DNA of 64,000 nt from Streptomyces sp. LaPpAH-108 (GTDB taxonomy: Bacteria > Actinomycetota > Actinomycetes > Streptomycetales > Streptomycetaceae), in the NCBI RefSeq assembly GCF_000373625.1, contig NZ_KB891994.1:62001-126000 (forward strand), read 5' to 3'. Both the position numbers and the translations under genes were made by a program. The notes under the pieces were generated by a model, which was not told the DNA's origin, ran no database searches, and saw nothing but the letters and a program-made list of their open reading frames with translations. Positions within the stretch are counted from its first letter, which is position 1, and every line of letters starts with the position of its first letter. Positions 62,139-64,000 of the stretch are shown piece after piece.

Positions 62139-63794
62139 ATGTCCGACGCACCGTCAGACACCCCCAAGCTCACCCGCAGGCCCGAGTGGACGGCGCTCGC
62201 CGACCACCGTGCCACGCCCCAGCCGCACCTGCGCGAGCTGTTCGCGGCGGACCCGTCCCGCGCCGAGCGGTACGTCGTCAAGGTGGGCGACCTGCACATC
62301 GACTACAGCAAGAACCTGGTGACGGACGAGACGCTGGCGTTGCTCCAGGAACTCGCCACGGCCACGGACGTGTTCGGGCTGCGGGACGCGATGTTCCGTG
62401 GTGACCGGATCAACGTGACCGAGGACCGCGCGGTGCTGCACACCGCGTTGCGGGCTCCGCGTGAGGCCGTGATCGAGGTGGACGGCGAGAACGTCGTCCC
62501 GGGCGTGCATGCCGTGCTCGACAAGATGGCCGCCTTCGCCGACCGGGTGCGCTCGGGCGAGTGGACCGGTCACACGGGCAAGCGCATCAAGAACGTCGTG
62601 AACATCGGCATCGGCGGCTCGGACCTCGGTCCCGCCATGGCGTACGAGGCGCTGCGCGCCTTCACCGACCGCGACCTGACCGTGCGGTTCGTCTCCAACG
62701 TGGACGGCGCCGACCTGCACGAGTCCATCCGCGACCTCGACCCGGCGGAGACGCTGTTCATCGTGGCGTCGAAGACGTTCACGACGATCGAGACGATCAC
62801 CAACGCCACCTCCGCGCGGCAGTGGCTCCTGGAGACTCTGGGTGACGAGAAGGCGGTCGCCCGGCACTTCGTGGCGCTGTCCACGAACGCCGAGAAGGTG
62901 TCCGGTTTCGGGATCGACGTGGACAACATGTTCGAGTTCTGGGACTGGGTCGGCGGGCGGTATTCGTTCGACTCGGCGATCGGTCTGTCGCTGATGATCG
63001 CGATCGGTCCGGATCGGTTCCGGGAGCTGCTGGACGGTTTCCGGATCGTGGACGAGCACTTCCGCACCGCCTCGGCGGAGGCCAACGCGCCTTTGCTGAT
63101 GGGCCTGTTGGGGATCTGGTACAACAACTTCTTCGACGCGCAGTCGCTGGCGGTGCTGCCGTACAGCCACTATCTGTCGAAGTTCACCGCGTACTTGCAG
63201 CAGTTGGACATGGAGTCCAATGGCAAGTCGGTGCAGCGTGACGGGGCGCCGGTGGAGTGGCAGACCGGCCCGGTCGTCTGGGGTACTCCGGGCACCAACG
63301 GGCAGCACGCGTACTACCAGTTGATCCATCAGGGTACGAAGCTGATCCCGGCGGACTTCATCGGATTCGCGCGTCCGGCCGAGGAGTTGAGCGACGCGCT
63401 CAAGGGCCAGCACGACCTGCTGATGGCCAACTTCTTCGCCCAGACCCAGGCCCTCGCCTTCGGCAAGACCGCCGACGAGGTCCGCGCCGAGGGCGTGGCC
63501 GAGGAGCAGGTCTCCGCGCGCACCTTCCGCGGCAACCACCCCACCACGACCGTGCTGGCCCCCGAGCTGACCCCCTCCGTGCTCGGCCAGCTCATCGCCC
63601 TCTACGAGCACAAGGTGTTCGTGCAAGGCGCGGTCTGGAACATCGACTCCTTCGACCAGTGGGGCGTCGAACTCGGCAAGGTCCTCGCCAAGCGGATCGA
63701 GCCCGCCCTCACCGAGGGCGCCCAGGTCCCTGGCCTGGACCCCTCCACCACGGCCCTCGTCGCCGCCTACCGTTCCCTCAAGGAAGTGAACTGA
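62139..63794 (+). CDS. pgi: Glucose-6-phosphate isomerase
   Basis: A 551-residue PGI. Motifs [30 protein letters not shown], the substrate loop [14 protein letters not shown], and [27 protein letters not shown] near the signature. It interconverts glucose 6-P and fructose 6-P, letting the pathway cycle for extra NADPH. ATG 62139 is 1 bp after opcA; gnd follows 1 bp after the stop. Codons in the middle (about 62,880-63,370) use more T- and G-ending forms than the ends. Confidence 0.95.
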   Translation: MSDAPSDTPKLTRRPEWTALADHRATPQPHLRELFAADPSRAERYVVKVGDLHIDYSKNLVTDETLALLQELATATDVFGLRDAMFRGDRINVTEDRAVLHTALRAPREAVIEVDGENVVPGVHAVLDKMAAFADRVRSGEWTGHTGKRIKNVVNIGIGGSDLGPAMAYEALRAFTDRDLTVRFVSNVDGADLHESIRDLDPAETLFIVASKTFTTIETITNATSARQWLLETLGDEKAVARHFVALSTNAEKVSGFGIDVDNMFEFWDWVGGRYSFDSAIGLSLMIAIGPDRFRELLDGFRIVDEHFRTASAEANAPLLMGLLGIWYNNFFDAQSLAVLPYSHYLSKFTAYLQQLDMESNGKSVQRDGAPVEWQTGPVVWGTPGTNGQHAYYQLIHQGTKLIPADFIGFARPAEELSDALKGQHDLLMANFFAQTQALAFGKTADEVRAEGVAEEQVSARTFRGNHPTTTVLAPELTPSVLGQLIALYEHKVFVQGAVWNIDSFDQWGVELGKVLAKRIEPALTEGAQVPGLDPSTTALVAAYRSLKEVN

Positions 63795-63795
63795 C

Positions 63796-64000
63796 ATGCA
63801 GCTCGGACTCATCGGCCTCGGCAAGATGGGCGGCAACATGCGCGAGCGCATCCGCCGCGCGGGCCACCAGGTCATCGGCTACGACCGCAACCCGGAACTG
63901 ACCGACGTCAAGGACCTCGCCGAGCTGGTCGAGAAGCTCGACGCGCCGCGCACCATCTGGGTGATGGTCCCGGCCGGTACCGCCACCCAGGTCGTCGTCG
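63796..64000 (+). CDS. gnd: 6-phosphogluconate dehydrogenase (partial, N-terminus)
   Basis: The first 68 codons, cut by the window edge. It has the NADP-binding motif MQLGLIGLGKMGGNMRERIRRAGHQVIGYDRN and the IWVMVPAG turn of decarboxylating 6-phosphogluconate dehydrogenases. ATG 63796 is 1 bp after pgi, so it belongs to the same operon and continues the oxidative branch to ribulose 5-phosphate. Confidence 0.9.
   Translation, partial: MQLGLIGLGKMGGNMRERIRRAGHQVIGYDRNPELTDVKDLAELVEKLDAPRTIWVMVPAGTATQVVV

Overview
The window is a stretch of Streptomyces chromosome, or that of a very close relative. The evidence is very high G+C with C/G-ending codons, many GTG starts, a conservon, an SsgA-like sporulation protein, a WhiB-like protein, and many secreted polysaccharide hydrolases under LacI-type control. 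From memory, the gene order resembles the Streptomyces coelicolor right arm from roughly SCO6657 (pentose-phosphate operon) through SCO6673 (PPTase), SCO6707 (LigC), SCO6720/6722 (ABC-F, SsgD) to SCO6731/6732 (fad genes); this was not checked by alignment. No tRNA, rRNA, CRISPR array, insertion sequence or prophage was seen.

Layout. 1-4.5 kb: end of an amino-acid permease, a MerR regulator with an MFS exporter, a GNAT and a VOC protein. 4.6-9.3 kb: a leftward fatty-acid oxidation operon (CoA-transferase/racemase, thiolase, FadB-type enzyme). 9.5-10.7 kb: an enoyl-reductase-like enzyme. 10.9-16.7 kb: a conventional P450 convergent with a complete conservon, cvnA-B-C-D plus a P450 whose K-helix ExxR has become ExxW (CYP157 type). 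17-19.2 kb: endonuclease V, a YciI-like protein, a small basic protein and an SsgD-like protein. 19.2-21.1 kb: an ABC-F ATPase behind a long structured leader with a four-codon upstream ORF. 21.2-22.6 kb: acyl-ACP desaturase behind three phased palindromes, then a WhiB-like gene. 22.8-31.8 kb: VOC protein, a frameshifted gene, LacI regulator, split NHEJ-type enzymes (LigD polymerase and LigC ligase), a large STAND ATPase without HTH, and a DUF2510 membrane protein. 31.9-35.3 kb: TetR and PAP2/EamA genes separated by a 16-bp iteron array, then a scramblase-like protein. 35.4-43.7 kb: a leftward alpha-glucan utilisation locus (LacI, binding protein, two permeases, GH13 alpha-glucosidase, secreted GH87-like enzyme). 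43.9-46.5 kb: an MmyB-type sensor domain without HTH, divergent from an XRE/ImmA-like pair. 46.5-48.6 kb: PPTase divergent from an ATP-grasp enzyme. 48.6-53.4 kb: chitinase, GH4 enzyme and GH16 beta-glucanase, each with palindromic control sites. 53.5-56.1 kb: MFS-MerR operon and an AraC regulator. 56.3-64 kb: tkt-tal-zwf-opcA-pgi-gnd, tightly packed.

The genes form four working modules: sugar acquisition (alpha-glucan, chitin, beta-1,3-glucan), central carbon flux and NADPH supply (pentose-phosphate operon), lipid metabolism (beta-oxidation, desaturase), and signalling/regulation (conservon, SsgD, WhiB, HTH-less sensors). The most unusual features are regulatory DNA: the ABC-F attenuator-like leader, the 16-bp iterons at tetR/PAP2, the TACG-N4-CGTA array before the desaturase, and a 26-bp tandem duplication that has created mini-ORFs between the two sugar permease genes.
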